Part shown: piece by piece, positions 45,001 to 54,704 of the stretch | How positions within the stretch are numbered: position 1 is the first letter of the stretch | How the letters are laid out: every line of letters begins with the position of its first letter | Source of the DNA: Armatimonadota bacterium | Lineage (GTDB): Bacteria > Armatimonadota > UBA5829 > DSUL01 | Reading direction: 5' to 3' | Assembly: GCA_025998755.1 (NCBI GenBank) | Contig: AP024674.1 | Location: forward strand, 2,930,162-2,994,161 | DNA: 64,000 nt | Position numbers and translations under genes: made by a program | Notes under the pieces: model-generated | The model's database searches: none | What the model was told of the DNA's origin: nothing | What the model saw: the letters and a program-made list of their open reading frames with translations, nothing else

Positions 45001-45028
45001 GGGGCCGGACAGGCAAGTGTCCGGCCCC
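45001..45028 (+). terminator. Terminator after the second tandem PEP-CTERM gene
   Basis: GGGGCCGGACA, 6-nt loop, TGTCCGGCCCC, then CTCTGTCTTTC. Confidence 0.8.
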
Positions 45029-45196
45029 CTCTGTCTTTCACACCCCGTCGCTGCCCGAACACAGAGGTCCCATGCGGCTCCGTTTTTGCTGCATTCCTTT
45101 TTCGCTCCCGTCCCAGCGACATTATCACTCCGGGCGGCAGGTCTGGCGGCCGGATATGGCGAACTGATGCGGGGAAAGGGGGACCGGTCTCATTCC

Positions 45197-46357
45197 ATGT
45201 CTGAAACAGTGAATCTTGCTCTCATCGGCTGTGGGGGAATGATGGGCTCCCACGTTGAGCACGGCTACCAGGAGCTCTGGAACAGGGGGATCCGCACGTT
45301 CCGCATCGTGGGGTGCTGCGATGTCAACGAAGATCGGGCGCGCAAGATGGCCGCTAAGGTGGCCGCCTTCCAGGGCGAGGAGCCGAAGATCTGCACCGAT
45401 TACCGCCACGTGATGGACGCCCCCGGAGTGGATGCGGTGGACATCAGCGTGGTGCACTCCGAGCATCACCGGGTGGCTGTTCCGCTGCTGCAGGCGGGCA
45501 AGCACGTGACCATAGAAAAGCCGCTGGCCATTACCATGCGCGCCGGGCGGCAGATCATCGATGCCGCGGAGAAGTCGGGTGTGGTGCTGCAGGTGGCGGA
45601 GAACTATCGGCGCGCCCCGGAGATGCGCGCCATCCGATGGGCCATCCGCAAAGGCTATCTGGGCCGGCTGCGCCTGCTGTTCTGGATTGACGCCAGCGAG
45701 CGCCTGTGGCACTGGGGGTGGAGGGACGACGTGGAGGCTGCCGGGGGAGGCTGGTCTATGGACGGGGGCGTGCATTTTGCGGACCTGTTCCGCTTCTTCA
45801 TCGGCGAGGTGGAGGAGCTCTACGCCGTCTCACGCGCCTATCAGCCGGTGCGCTACCGCAAGCCAGAGACGCTGGAAGACCCGGTGCCCGCCACCGTGGA
45901 GGACACCACCCTTGCGGTCCTCAAGTTTGAGAACGGAGTCACCGGGCAGTGGGGATCCTCGCAGGCCGCTCCGGGAGCGGGGTTTTCGTCGCGCGTCATC
46001 TACGGCGAGCACGGCTCCATCAATCTGCACGAAGGTCTGACCACGCGGAACCGCAAGATGTCCCTGGAGCAGCTGGTGCAGGAGTATATGGCTTCCCTGT
46101 CCACCGAGGAGCGCGAAAGGCTGTTCCCCAGGGGCATCACCCAGCCGGTGGCCACTGAGCTGAAGGAGTTCGTGGACGCGGTGCTGGCGGGCGGCTCCAT
46201 CGAGACCGACGGTTGGGAGGGCTACCGCTCCGAGGCGGTGACGCTGGCGCTGTATGAGTCCTCGCTGCTGGGCGCGCCGGTGCGCCTGAAGGACATCGAA
46301 GACCTGAAGATCGAGTCCTATCAGGAGCGTTTCAACCGCCTGCATGCATTGGTCTGA
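45197..46357 (+). CDS. Gfo/Idh/MocA family NAD(P)-dependent oxidoreductase
   Basis: 386 residues. Rossmann start VNLALIGCGGMMGSHVEHGY; catalytic EKP motif in HVTIEKPLAITMRAGR (about residue 105); GGGWSMDGGVHFADLFRFF with the conserved His of the second domain. Members oxidise or reduce sugars and inositols. Its place among secreted sugar-binding proteins and an importer fits catabolism of an imported sugar. ATG 45197 lacks a strong RBS. The next gene begins about 10 bp after the stop. Confidence 0.87.
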   Translation: MSETVNLALIGCGGMMGSHVEHGYQELWNRGIRTFRIVGCCDVNEDRARKMAAKVAAFQGEEPKICTDYRHVMDAPGVDAVDISVVHSEHHRVAVPLLQAGKHVTIEKPLAITMRAGRQIIDAAEKSGVVLQVAENYRRAPEMRAIRWAIRKGYLGRLRLLFWIDASERLWHWGWRDDVEAAGGGWSMDGGVHFADLFRFFIGEVEELYAVSRAYQPVRYRKPETLEDPVPATVEDTTLAVLKFENGVTGQWGSSQAAPGAGFSSRVIYGEHGSINLHEGLTTRNRKMSLEQLVQEYMASLSTEERERLFPRGITQPVATELKEFVDAVLAGGSIETDGWEGYRSEAVTLALYESSLLGAPVRLKDIEDLKIESYQERFNRLHALV

Positions 46358-46366
46358 GTGGCGCAA

Positions 46367-47638
46367 ATGAAAGGATGCGCCGCGCGCCGTGGGGAGGGAA
46401 TGCGGCCCGCGGTTGTGGCCGCGGTCTGTTTCCTTGCGTTTGCGGGGCGTCATACGGCCTGCCTTGGCGCCACGGTGGTAACGGTTGCGCCGGAGCGAAT
46501 GGAGGGCTGGTGCATGGAGGCGTTCCACGGCGGGCAGGGCGCCCTGAGCGCCTGCGGACCCGCCGTGTTCGAGCGGGCCCGACCGTTCATCGCCGACGAC
46601 GGCACCGATCTGGGCCGGGGAGCCTTCTACGCCGCGTGCGCGCAGGTTTCGCCCGAGCGGCACGCCCTCCACCGTGTGGCTGGGCCTTGATGTCTGCCAG
46701 GGCAGGCTGCTCGCCGGCATCGCGCTGCGCCGGCTTACGCGGCTGGAGTATTATGCCTACGTGGCGCACATCCCCACGGGAACGTCCGGGGGATCTGCAG
46801 CTGGGAGAGCTGGAGCCTCTGGTGGACCTATCCGCGGCAACCCGTGCAGCTCCAGTTGACCGCCGTCAGCCCGGATGGTCGGGAGCGCCGGCAGTTCTGG
46901 TTTCTCCCGTGGCACGCAAAGAAGCTGAGGGGCGACAACAGCGGCAGACACTGCAAGAAGTGGCTGCGCTACGATTGCATCCGCTTCAATGCGCCCGGTC
47001 CCAATATGGTCGGACGCTGGTATTGCCCGGAGCCGGAGCAGGTGTTTGCCTGCTGGGAGGATCTGATCGCGGCCTACGGGGACTGGAGCCTGGCGCCGAC
47101 ATCAGACGAAGCGTACCCTCTGGGCTGGAAAAGCCCCGGCTGGGACAGCCGGACAGACCCGCCCGGGTCCCCGGCCTGCTCCGGCACGGGCAAGTGCCTG
47201 AACTTCCAGATCGGCGCCCGCAGTGCCAGGGCAAAGCTCCTGCTGGAGGATGACGACTTTGCCTGGGCAAACGATACGCGCGGCTTCCGCGGTTACGTGG
47301 ACCACTTCACTCTGGGCATCGATGGGGAAGATGTGACCTTCGACTTCGAGCCGACCGACGGCGAGCTCCCGTCTTCGGAAGCGTGCGGCCTTCCCCGCGT
47401 GGGAGTCCGTGTGGTGGAGCGGACGAACGTCAAGCTGACGCTTGACGACGGCTCCGGTCGGCCGTTGAAGCTGTTCCTCTTCCAGAATCTGAAGGACGCC
47501 GAACTGGTGGGAGAGCACGCCGTCGACGTGGGCGATTACCTGAGCATCCGGGGATTGGTGGAGCCGGTCCCGTTCGCTCCCCCAGACCGGCCGCCCTGCA
47601 TCTGGACAGCGGTGGAGCTTATCCGGCGCATCCGGTGA
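46367..47638 (+). pseudogene. Secreted protein with two frameshifts
   Basis: One protein spread over frames 2-0-2. The first part has a signal-like segment (PAVVAAVCFLAFAGRHTACL) and runs to about 46650. The second (TVWLGLDVCQGRLLAGIALR) runs to about 46785. The third (CSWESWSLWWTYPRQP onward, QLTAVSPDGRERRQFWFLPW) continues to the stop. The first shift needs one base fewer and the second one base more, at a GGGGG tract near 46789. Either the gene is decaying or the assembly has two compensating indels. I do not recognise the family; it is beta-rich, probably a carbohydrate-related secreted protein. ATG 46400 is another possible start. Confidence 0.6.
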
Positions 47639-47695
47639 GCACACCCACCCTCCGCGGCCCTGTGGGGATTGCCGGAGAGGCCTCTGGGCGTACGG

Positions 47696-47710
47696 TATAA
47701 TCTCACTATG
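47696..47710 (+). promoter_or_regulatory. Leaderless-type promoter of the large secreted protein
   Basis: A perfect TATAAT (47696-47701) ends 6 nt before ATG 47708, with no ribosome-binding site between. The arrangement parallels rlmN at 26328-26342. Confidence 0.55.
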
Positions 47711-50700
47711 AGGACCGCGCCCTTTCGTCTCTGCCTGCAGATCGTCCCCTGTTTTTCCGTGGAACCCCTGCGCCGGAAACTGGGGGCCATTGCTGCGCTT
47801 TTCCTGGCAAGCCTGCTGCTCGCCGCTCCGGCCGCGGCGCAGGTGTGGGAGTTCAACACCGAAGGTAACCTTCAGGGATGGTCGGCGCGGAAAAACGTCG
47901 GCGGTCTTCTGGCCGACCGCGGCGCTCTGTGTGGCGATATCACGGGCGATGATCCGCAGATCCAGGGACCCACAAGCCCCACGTTCTCGGCATCGGGACG
48001 GCGGTGGCTCCACGTCCGGATGCGGGTCACCTCCGGCAACTATGCGGAGCTGTTCTGGTCTACATTGTTCAACTGGTCTTTCAGCCAGTCCCGCTCCGTG
48101 CGGTTCAATGTCATGCCGGATGGCGTGTGGCGGGACTATGTGGTGGATATGTCCACCAACTCCAACTGGACCGGCACCATCCGGCAGCTGCGCTTCGACC
48201 CATCGGAAGCCTCTTCGGGACGGTTCGAGATAGACTTCCTGCGCCTGACCGGAACGCGTCCGTTCATCGGCTGGGAGTTCGACCAGCCCGGCGATATGGA
48301 GGGATGGTCCGCAGCGAACGCCCTGATCGCCCCGGCGGTCAGCGGAGGGTGCCTGCGCGCTGTGGTCTCCGGGCCGGATCCCTACTTCACCGGACCGTCA
48401 TCTCCTGAGATTGATTCCGCAGTTTACCGCTGGCTGCACGTCAGGATGAAGGCCCCCGCCGGCATGGAGGCGGAGTTCTTCTGGGGAACCCCTGCCGAGC
48501 CCTGGCACTCACCGGGGCGCAGGGTGGGCTTCGCGGTGATCCCGGACGGAGAGTTCCACGAATACGTCGTTGACCTTTCCGGTCATCCCGGCTGGACAGG
48601 CGCTGTCATCTTGCCGCGTCTGGATCCGAGCGCTTCGGGCTCTTCCGGCGTTGCGGAGATAGACTTCATCCGCCTGACGTCCCAACTTCCTCCGCCCCGC
48701 ATTCTCACCGGTGCGGCTCTTCCTGGACGTTTCGCGTTCGTTGGCGAAGAGGTCCCTGTGACGGCCACGATCTTCGCTCCCGGCTACACGGCTTCCAGCG
48801 GGCTACGGGCTACCCTCAGCCTGTCTGGCCAGATGTTGCTCTCACCCGCCACACAGTCCCTGCCGTCGCCTGCCGATGGGAGCGATCTGAGAACAGTGTC
48901 CTGGACTGTCCGCGCGACGGGACAGTCATTGACGCAGATGACCGTCACGGTGGAAGCCGATACCCCGTCCGCCACGGACAGGACCGTGACCGAAGCGGTG
49001 TTCAGCGCCCCGCCGCCCGCGCCGGAGGACACTCCCGGACCGGAGGCGGTCGCCTTCGTGGAGGACGACGGGTCTGCCGTGCTGCAGAACAACCGTCTCC
49101 GGCTGGTGTTCATCCGCAGCAGCTTTGGGTTCGGTGCGGCGCAGCTTTTCGCGCGCGACGGTGCTTCCTGGAAGCTGGCCGGGGGCGTGGCTCCGCTTTC
49201 CCGTCTGATCTACCGGCGGCCGTCGGGCGTTCCTGCTGGGCTCGCCATCGTGCCGTCGTCAGTCCTGGTCCAGACTCAGACCGGGTCCGCCAATCTGACT
49301 CTGTTCTTCACACGCTCCGACCCGGATGGGGGCAGCTGGAGCGGCGCATTTAAGTGGTATCTCGGTCAAGGAGAGGATCGCGCCAGGGCGGAGTTCACCC
49401 TTTCCTGCAACACGGCGAGAGACCTGCTCAGCTGGACCGGCCCCTCGCTGGCAGCGGGAAACCGCAGCTTCGGAAGCTCCAAAGTGGAAGCGCTCTTCCC
49501 GGGCATCGAGTGGCTGACCGGTGACGAGCGGTCCTCCAACAGCCTGGAGCACGATCCTCCGCTGGATTTGCGTGTGGTCCCGCATCCGTACCGCGTGACC
49601 GTCCCGTTGATGGCGGTCAGCTCGGGTGACGGACTCACGGCCATTCTTTGGGATCCGCTGCGGCCCTGGGACGGCGCGAATCGCTATCCGAACGCGAAGT
49701 TCTGCTCGCCCAACTGGCTGGAGGGCGAGGCGAATCACCTGATGGAGCTTTTCGTTCCATCCATCAGGGGTGGCTGGGTTCCGGAAAACGGTCTGCAGGC
49801 CGGGATTCCCTACTCGCTGCAGCCCGGTCTCACCCTTTCACAGGAAGCCTGGTTTCTGGCGCGTCCGGGAGCAGGCGTTCTGGATGCTTTGGATGAATGG
49901 TTCCGCATCTACGGCATGCCTCCTGTCCCCGGCGGGCCGGATCTGCTGGAACAGGGGCTGGCGACCGCCCGCGTGGGTCTGATGGAGACAGTCTGGGACG
50001 CGGCCACCAATCAGTGGAAGCACGCGGTGGAATGGGAGCCAGGTCCCGCTCCGGAGTTTGCAGCTGCGCTCTTCGCGGATTCGCTGACCGAGCCTAACCC
50101 TGCCACCCGCAGCGCGCTGCGGGCGCGCGTGAGCACCGCGGTCAGCCAGCACATCGCTTCCTACGGACCGGCTGTTCTGGGCTCCTTTGCCGCCAGCCAC
50201 ATTCCCGAGTACCGGCTGCCCTTCTTCATTGGCTATCTGGACGAGGTGATGGAGCACTACCAGTCGGACGTGACGGGACTGATCCAGAACCAGCAGCCAG
50301 ACGGAGGATGGTTGGTTCCTGCCAATCCGAGTATGCCACGCCTTGTAACGCCGGGGACCAAGGAGTTGGGCAGTTGCGCCAACAATGCCCGCATCCTTCT
50401 GAACCACGCGCGCCTGACCGGTTCCGCGCTCAGCAGGCTGGCCGGGTTGAAGGCGCTCGATCATATGGACCGCTATAGCGTCCCGCGTGCCGCTCAGACT
50501 TGGGAGGTTCCGCAGCACGCACCGGACATTCTGGCGGCGGCATGGGCGGTGGCGGCGTATCTGGACGGCTACATCCTGACAGGAAACGCCGGCTATCTGG
50601 AAAAAGCCAGATACTGGGCCCGGGCGGGTCTGCATTTCGTGTATACGTGGAGGGCTGCAGACCGTGGCATTATGGACTACGCCACCATCCCCGTGCTGGG

Positions 50701-51583
50701 AAGCACTCACTTCGTCTGGTCTTGGCTGGGTCTGCCTGTGCAGTGGTGTGGGATGGTCTACGCTTACTATGTGGAGCGGCTTGCCGATTTCGACCGCACC
50801 TTTCCCTGGCGGCAGATCTGCGAGGGCATCACGCGATCCTGCATTCAGCAGATGAATGTCAGTCCGTACCCCGGCACGTATGGGGACTCCATCAACCTGA
50901 TCGCGTCCAATACGCCGAACGGGGTTTACATCAATCCGGACAACATCTACAAGTGCGCGCTGAAGCTCACCGGCCGCTACGGTGAGGTGAACAGACAGGT
51001 GGTAACGGGCGGCGGCCGGACGGCATACGTGTCCAGCGCCGCGCGCCTCCTGTCAGCGGCCCTCGCCACCAACGGCTCCCAGATGCACGTGCGGGTGGGA
51101 TACCCGGCGGGCGAGACCTGCTTCGTGATGGTCTACGGGCTTCCCTTGCCCTCACAGGTCCGGAAGGGAACCGCCACGCTGACACGGGTCTCGGACACGG
51201 ACGCGGCGGTGGAAGGGTGGTCGTACGACATCGCTACCACGCGGCTGGTGATCCGGGCCAGGATGACCGCGCCGCAGGAGATGCTTTCTGTCGTGCTTTC
51301 CGGGACGTTTGCGCCTCCGCAGACGGTGTCCATCGGACAGGCGCGATCTCTGCCGGACGGGACGATGGTGTCGCTACGTGGCGTGGTCTCCAGCGGAGCA
51401 CTTCCGGGATCCTCCAGCCTGCATATTCAGGCCGAGGATAGGTCGGCGGGGATCAGGGTGTCGCTGGCCTCGCCCGCGCTTGCCGAAGTGCCCGTGGGCG
51501 CCAGAGTGGAGGTGACGGGCACCCTGGGAACGGTGAGCTGGGAGAAGGCTTTGCTGTCCGCCGGACTTCGTAGTGGAGAGTGA
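47708..51583 (+). CDS. Large secreted multidomain protein, probable polysaccharide-active
   Basis: 1291 residues as called. The signal peptide spans about residues 1-40. Two beta-sandwich repeats follow (VWEFNTEGNLQGWSARKN and GWEFDQPGDMEGWSAANA, each ending FEIDFLRLT or VAEIDFIRLT). Then come an Ig-like domain (about 330-430) and a roughly 650-residue part with helical alpha/alpha-barrel character (DGGWLVPANPS, NNARILLNHARL, WAVAAYLDGYILTGNAGYLE) resembling glycoside hydrolases and lyases. The last part is an OB-fold-like domain (DGTMVSLRGVVSSGALPG). No catalytic acids can be assigned. The frame ends inside an OB-like region that continues in other frames to 51916. Confidence 0.78.
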   Translation: MRTAPFRLCLQIVPCFSVEPLRRKLGAIAALFLASLLLAAPAAAQVWEFNTEGNLQGWSARKNVGGLLADRGALCGDITGDDPQIQGPTSPTFSASGRRWLHVRMRVTSGNYAELFWSTLFNWSFSQSRSVRFNVMPDGVWRDYVVDMSTNSNWTGTIRQLRFDPSEASSGRFEIDFLRLTGTRPFIGWEFDQPGDMEGWSAANALIAPAVSGGCLRAVVSGPDPYFTGPSSPEIDSAVYRWLHVRMKAPAGMEAEFFWGTPAEPWHSPGRRVGFAVIPDGEFHEYVVDLSGHPGWTGAVILPRLDPSASGSSGVAEIDFIRLTSQLPPPRILTGAALPGRFAFVGEEVPVTATIFAPGYTASSGLRATLSLSGQMLLSPATQSLPSPADGSDLRTVSWTVRATGQSLTQMTVTVEADTPSATDRTVTEAVFSAPPPAPEDTPGPEAVAFVEDDGSAVLQNNRLRLVFIRSSFGFGAAQLFARDGASWKLAGGVAPLSRLIYRRPSGVPAGLAIVPSSVLVQTQTGSANLTLFFTRSDPDGGSWSGAFKWYLGQGEDRARAEFTLSCNTARDLLSWTGPSLAAGNRSFGSSKVEALFPGIEWLTGDERSSNSLEHDPPLDLRVVPHPYRVTVPLMAVSSGDGLTAILWDPLRPWDGANRYPNAKFCSPNWLEGEANHLMELFVPSIRGGWVPENGLQAGIPYSLQPGLTLSQEAWFLARPGAGVLDALDEWFRIYGMPPVPGGPDLLEQGLATARVGLMETVWDAATNQWKHAVEWEPGPAPEFAAALFADSLTEPNPATRSALRARVSTAVSQHIASYGPAVLGSFAASHIPEYRLPFFIGYLDEVMEHYQSDVTGLIQNQQPDGGWLVPANPSMPRLVTPGTKELGSCANNARILLNHARLTGSALSRLAGLKALDHMDRYSVPRAAQTWEVPQHAPDILAAAWAVAAYLDGYILTGNAGYLEKARYWARAGLHFVYTWRAADRGIMDYATIPVLGSTHFVWSWLGLPVQWCGMVYAYYVERLADFDRTFPWRQICEGITRSCIQQMNVSPYPGTYGDSINLIASNTPNGVYINPDNIYKCALKLTGRYGEVNRQVVTGGGRTAYVSSAARLLSAALATNGSQMHVRVGYPAGETCFVMVYGLPLPSQVRKGTATLTRVSDTDAAVEGWSYDIATTRLVIRARMTAPQEMLSVVLSGTFAPPQTVSIGQARSLPDGTMVSLRGVVSSGALPGSSSLHIQAEDRSAGIRVSLASPALAEVPVGARVEVTGTLGTVSWEKALLSAGLRSGE

Positions 51584-51916
51584 TGGCGCGGCGCCCGACC
51601 CGCTTGGCGTAGTCTCGAACAGGACCTGCGCCGGGCCGGGGCTCAGCAACGCCGGGCTGCTTGTGCGCACCTGGGGGCGCGTGACCGCGCGAGGGAACCG
51701 GCTTCTTCTATGTGGACGATGGCTCGGGGCTCCTGGACGGCAGCTCCACAGCGAGGAGTCCCAAACAGGGGGATCCGGGTGGCGGGAGACGCCGGGGCCG
51801 TTGCAGTGGGGCAGATGGTCCGGGTGACGGGCATCTCGTCTGTGTTCCTCACCGGCGGCGAGTTGCGCCCGCTCATCCGCACCCGTTCAGCGCAAGACGT
51901 CGCAGTGCTTGAGTAG
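51584..51916 (+). pseudogene. Frameshifted C-terminal continuation of the large secreted protein
   Basis: The OB-fold-like sequence resumes in three successive frames. GVVSNRTCAGPGLSNAGLLV and RTWGRVTARG read in frame 0; GFFYVDDGSGLLDGSS in frame 1; IRVAGDAGAVAVGQMVRVTG through RSAQDVAVLE in frame 2 to a TAG at 51914. Each step needs one base fewer; the last is at a GGGGG tract near 51772. The net change is three bases. It looks like a second OB domain of the 47708 gene, broken by decay or by sequencing errors. Confidence 0.6.
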
Positions 51917-52186
51917 CAATCCATTCTCTTCTTCCCTATGACGCTCTGACTCTGGCGCAGCAGTTGAGTCTGGAGGGGTCTCTCACGAGGCTTTCCGAAC
52001 TCCACGACATCTTCCGGACAGTTTGCTGGCCAGCCATCCGGTCTCTCTGCCCGACGGCCACCCCGCCGCTTCGCCCTTCCGATGGTCGCGGAGAATACGA
52101 GCGAGGATGACCAATGGGCTGTCAGACCCCTACAACCGCACATCTTTCCGTGAGATTGGACCAAGGTCGTGGGGAGGGGATGGGCA

Positions 52187-52262
<76 letters not shown>

Positions 52263-52339
52263 CCGGAAGACAGCGGGATTATAGCACCGCCGGAGCCCGC
52301 GCGGCAAACTCCGGGGGCCGGAAAAGCCCCCGTTCCCGC

Positions 52340-53377
52340 TCAGGCATGATGATTGGGAGAAACGATTACCCCATCGAAGACGTTGGCATTGGACTTAACG
52401 CGGCAGCCGCGTCCCACCACGCAGCGCTCGATGCACGTGTCCCGCATCACGGCCGCCTCCGGCCACAGAATGCTGCGGCGCACGGTCGCCCCGCTCTCCA
52501 CCACGCAACCTTCTCCCAGCACGCTGTATTCCAGCACCCGGGCCCCGGCCTCGATCCGGCAGCCGTCCCCCAGCACGACGGGATACTCCACCACCGCCGA
52601 AGGGTCGATCTCGACGTTCTCCCCGATCCAGACGTATTTCCGCTGCTCCTTGCACTTGAGCTTCACACCGATGCGCCCGTCCAGCACGTCGTAATGGGTC
52701 TGCTGATACTGCTTCAGGTTCCCGATGTCCCTCCAGTAGCTGGAAGTCAGATACCCGAACAGTCGCATCTTGCGCTCCAGAAGCAGAGGCAGCAGGTTCT
52801 TTCCGAAGCCATACATCGTGTTGCGGGGGATCAGCTCCAGCACCTCCGGCTCCAGGAAGTAGACACCGGTGTTCGCGGTATTGGAGAACATCACCTCTCC
52901 GCGCGGCTTCTCCAGGAACCGTGTGATGCGGCCCCGTTCGTTCACCAGCGCAATGCCATACTCCGAGGGGTCATCCACCAGGGACAGGGCGATGGTGCAC
53001 ACCGCCTTCTTGTCGCGGTGGTGCGCCAGGATGCGCGTCAGGTCGAAGTCTCCCAGATCATCCCCCCCGATGACCAGGAATGTATCGTCGAAAAAGTCCT
53101 CCACCCGCTTGACGCTCCCCGCGTCCCCCCACAGCCGCTCCTCCTCGGAGTAGCTGATCTTCACCCCCCACCGGGAGCCGTCGCCGAGGTACTGGCGGAT
53201 CTGGTCTCCCAGGTAGTGCAGATTCACCATGATGTCCGTGAAATCGTGCCGGGCGAGCAGCTCCACAATGTGCTCAATGTTCGGCTTGTTCACGATCGGC
53301 ACCATGGGCTTGGGGGTGACCCGGGTCAGCGGGTCCAGCCGGCTTCCCACGCCGGCCGCAAGGATCATCGCCTTCAT
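52340..53377 (-). CDS. NDP-sugar pyrophosphorylase-like nucleotidyltransferase with left-handed beta-helix
   Basis: 345 residues. Nucleotidyltransferase start MILAAGVGSRLDPLTRVTPKPMVPI (residues 4-28), VIGGDDLGDFD, FLEKPRGEVMF. From about residue 250 come hexapeptide repeats (VVEYPVVLGDGCRIEAGARV). It should make a nucleotide-activated sugar such as GDP-mannose or NDP-glucose. It is one of three minus-strand sugar-nucleotide genes here (with 53560 and 54705). The acceptor sugar is not readable. Confidence 0.87.
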   Translation of the reverse strand: MKAMILAAGVGSRLDPLTRVTPKPMVPIVNKPNIEHIVELLARHDFTDIMVNLHYLGDQIRQYLGDGSRWGVKISYSEEERLWGDAGSVKRVEDFFDDTFLVIGGDDLGDFDLTRILAHHRDKKAVCTIALSLVDDPSEYGIALVNERGRITRFLEKPRGEVMFSNTANTGVYFLEPEVLELIPRNTMYGFGKNLLPLLLERKMRLFGYLTSSYWRDIGNLKQYQQTHYDVLDGRIGVKLKCKEQRKYVWIGENVEIDPSAVVEYPVVLGDGCRIEAGARVLEYSVLGEGCVVESGATVRRSILWPEAAVMRDTCIERCVVGRGCRVKSNANVFDGVIVSPNHHA

Positions 53378-53559
53378 CGTCTGCGGGGTTCCCTCCTTGA
53401 CTGTTTCCGGGCTTGATGCGCCCGGCTTTCAGTCACTACCATCATTGTCGGCCGTCCGGTTCCGGTCTTCAGAGGAAAAGGCGGAAGATAGCGCGGCCGC
53501 CCTTACAAAGGCTGCCCTGCAAAGCGGAACTCACCGGCTATGGCGGGCGCGAACGCCAC

Positions 53560-54663
53560 TCAGACTCCGCAGAAATCCAGCACTGATTGAGCCACGCGGT
53601 CCACAGCCCCTTCCGGGAGCTCCGGGAACACGGGCAGCGAGAGCACCTCGCGGCAGGCGCGCTCCGCTTCCGGGAAATCGCCTTCCTGCCCCCCCAGATG
53701 GCGGTAGGCCTCCTCCAGATGCAACGCCCCGGGATAATACACGGCCGATGCGATGCCCCGATCTTTCAGGAACGCCTGAAGCTCGGTGCGCTGCGGCGTG
53801 GCCACTGTATACTGATGCCAGACGTGCTTGTTACCCGGCGCGGCCTGCGGAAGCCGGATCCCGCACCCTTCGAGCAGTTCCGCATAACGTGCGGCGTTGG
53901 CGGCCCGCCGGGCTGTCCACTCTGGCAGATGCCGCAGCTTGACCCGCAACACCGCCGCCTGCAGCTCATCCAGCCGACTGCACCATCCCACCTCCCGATA
54001 CGAATAGGTGCCGCCCGACCCGTGGAAGCGCAGCAGTCTGAGACGTTCGGCCACCTCCTCGCTGTTCGTCAGCACCATCCCTCCGTCCCCAAGTCCTCCC
54101 AGGTTCTTGGTGGGAAAGAACGAAAGCGTGACGGCATCACCGAACTGTCCAATGCCCATCCCGTTATGTTGCGCCCCGATGGCCTGCGCGCCGTCGCTGA
54201 TGAGTTTGAGGGAGTAGCGCTCTGCCAGATGCTTCAAGGCCGTGAGATCCGCAGTCTGGCCATACAGGTGCACCGGCAAGAGTGCCCGGCTACGCTCCGT
54301 GATACGGCTTTCCACGAGCGCGGCGTCCATATTGAACGTCACCGGATCAATATCCACAAACACCGGCATGGCGCCCACTCGGATAATGGCTTCCGTGGTG
54401 GCCACAAAGGTGAACGGGGTGGTTATGACTTCGTCGCCCGGCCCGATGCCGCAGGCCGCCAGCGCCAGAATGAGCGCATCGGTCCCGGAGTTCACCCCCA
54501 CCGCATAGCGCGCCTCGCAGTAGCGAGCCACCTCTTCCTCCAGAGCTGAGACGTTCGGTCCCAGAATGAAGCGGCAGGACTCCAGAACCTCCCGGATCGC
54601 GCTGTCAATTTCCTCCGCAAGCGCCCTGTGCTGCGCCTGCAGATCTGCCATAGGAATCTGCAT
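53560..54663 (-). CDS. DegT/DnrJ/EryC1/StrS family sugar aminotransferase
   Basis: 367 residues. PLP-binding Lys in SFFPTKNLGGLGDGGM (about residue 186). Typical MADLQAQHRAL start, VGVNSGTDALILALAACGI, ISDGAQAIGA and C-terminal HLGGQEGDFPEAERACREVL. It transfers an amino group to a keto-sugar nucleotide. Between two nucleotidyltransferase genes, it suggests synthesis of an amino-deoxy sugar for a surface polysaccharide. Confidence 0.92.
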   Translation of the reverse strand: MQIPMADLQAQHRALAEEIDSAIREVLESCRFILGPNVSALEEEVARYCEARYAVGVNSGTDALILALAACGIGPGDEVITTPFTFVATTEAIIRVGAMPVFVDIDPVTFNMDAALVESRITERSRALLPVHLYGQTADLTALKHLAERYSLKLISDGAQAIGAQHNGMGIGQFGDAVTLSFFPTKNLGGLGDGGMVLTNSEEVAERLRLLRFHGSGGTYSYREVGWCSRLDELQAAVLRVKLRHLPEWTARRAANAARYAELLEGCGIRLPQAAPGNKHVWHQYTVATPQRTELQAFLKDRGIASAVYYPGALHLEEAYRHLGGQEGDFPEAERACREVLSLPVFPELPEGAVDRVAQSVLDFCGV

Positions 54664-54704
54664 CGTCTAAGCCCTGTCCGTCCCTCCTCCGGATGATGCG
54701 CCCG

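Noticed and set aside
46780-46800. Programmed ribosomal frameshifting at GGGGG
   Set aside because: No slippery heptamer or downstream stimulator is evident, and shifts at the two G-tracts go in opposite directions.
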